5,501 bases of DNA from Thermoflexales bacterium (GTDB taxonomy: Bacteria; Chloroflexota; Anaerolineae; S140-20), in the NCBI GenBank assembly GCA_015484715.1, contig WFUY01000169.1:1-5501 (forward strand), given 5' to 3'. Below the pieces are notes generated by a model. The model was given only the letters and a program-made list of their open reading frames with translations. It made no database searches and was not told where the DNA came from. The translations under genes were made by a program, and so were the position numbers. Of the stretch, positions 4,986 through 5,501 are shown piece by piece. The first letter of the stretch is position 1. The number at the start of each line of letters is the position of its first letter.

Positions 4986-5501
4986 ATGAACCCTGATCCG
5001 GTCGGCCTGGCCGCCGCGCGAGAGCGTGTGCGTCGCTGGATCTCGCTGCGAGACCCGGGCGAAGCTGCTGCCGTCTACTACGCCCTCTACCATCCACCGC
5101 AGCGTACCCAACTCTTCCTCCATCACGATGCCTCCGGCTTCGTGGATGGCTTCCTGGCTGTCTGCCAAACGGGACGGGACCTCTTCCGACCCGTGGTCGT
5201 CCTGCGGGCTGCAGAACCCTCCATCGCCGTAACCTTGTTGCAGGCGGGGTTGGTCCCCGGTCGCCCTTACATCATTCAGACCACCTCGCGTCTGGCCTCC
5301 ACCCTGGAGGTGGTCCTGGAGGTGAACGTGGAGCGCCGGGGCGTCATCTTCGCCCTGGACCCCACAGCCTTCCGTCCCCTGCCCAACGTCTTGGTACAGC
5401 CGGCCCCCGGCCCCGACCGCGAGCGCTGGCGCTTCGTCATCCGCTCCCAGGGGCGGGTGGCCGCCGAGGCCGGCATCAACTGGCGTTCCCCCTTCTTCGC
5501 C
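4986..5501 (+). CDS. Probable GNAT-fold protein, 3' truncated by window
   Basis: An open frame of exactly 172 codons from ATG 4986 to the last base, with no stop, so the C-terminus is missing. The first residues (about 8-36) form a charged helix followed by AAVYYALYHP. Residues 42-75 look like alternating strands (TQLFLHHDASGFVDGFLAV, then LFRPVVVLRA). The last visible part, RWRFVIRSQGRVAAEAGINW (148-167), resembles the strand pair that precedes the acetyl-CoA-binding motif in GNAT N-acetyltransferases. That motif (R/Q-x-x-G-x-G/A) would lie just past the window, so activity and substrate cannot be stated. The start lacks a strong ribosome binding site (GAGCG directly upstream). A GTG at 4959 is an in-frame alternative that would add nine residues. 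Codon use matches the neighbours and the gene follows the membrane-protein gene by 66 nt. Confidence 0.7.
   Translation, partial: MNPDPVGLAAARERVRRWISLRDPGEAAAVYYALYHPPQRTQLFLHHDASGFVDGFLAVCQTGRDLFRPVVVLRAAEPSIAVTLLQAGLVPGRPYIIQTTSRLASTLEVVLEVNVERRGVIFALDPTAFRPLPNVLVQPAPGPDRERWRFVIRSQGRVAAEAGINWRSPFFA

Noticed and set aside
4442..4996. Overlapping plus-strand frame in the 167-aa gene
   Set aside because: It is rich in P, G, R and A with no hydrophobic pattern. The other frame gives clear membrane helices with a good ribosome binding site.
4828..5168. Minus-strand frames opposite the GNAT-like gene start
   Set aside because: Short, overlapping shadows. The plus-strand frame stays open to the window edge with coherent protein character.

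Overview
This GC-rich window carries ordinary bacterial housekeeping genes. Their style (GC-rich third codon positions, a bacterial AsnRS, a free-standing dnaN far from any visible dnaA, small unknown membrane proteins) suggests a Chloroflexota-like, possibly thermophilic, bacterium. That assignment rests on general resemblance and is not proven by any marker here.

Layout. Left half, minus strand: degV (1471-2322) lies upstream of dnaN (123-1259). Each has its own sigma70-type promoter with 17-bp spacing. dnaN has a leader of about 170 nt containing three stem-loops, two of which compete for the same bases. A non-coding stretch of 337 bp (2323-2659) separates degV from the divergent plus-strand genes. 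It holds both outward-facing promoters and, between them, a cluster of REP-like repeats: two tandem ~48-bp units, a perfect 10-bp palindrome and two further stem-loops. A 14-mer from this cluster recurs in the dnaN leader.

Right half, plus strand: asnS (2660-4000), a 71-aa single-span membrane protein (4012-4227), a 188-bp gap with a strongly foldable three-way-junction RNA candidate (about 4245-4370), a 167-aa four-span membrane protein of unknown function (4416-4919), and the first 172 codons of a protein that looks like a GNAT-type acetyltransferase and runs off the window (4986-5501).

The genes do not form an obvious pathway. They cover replication (sliding clamp), fatty-acid binding (DegV), translation (AsnRS) and uncharacterised membrane or acetyltransferase functions. 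The plus-strand genes are close enough to be one transcript from the asnS promoter. No CRISPR array, tRNA, rRNA or insertion sequence was seen. The most unusual signals are non-coding: the RNA candidate upstream of the 167-aa gene, the dnaN leader, and the repeat cluster between the divergent promoters.
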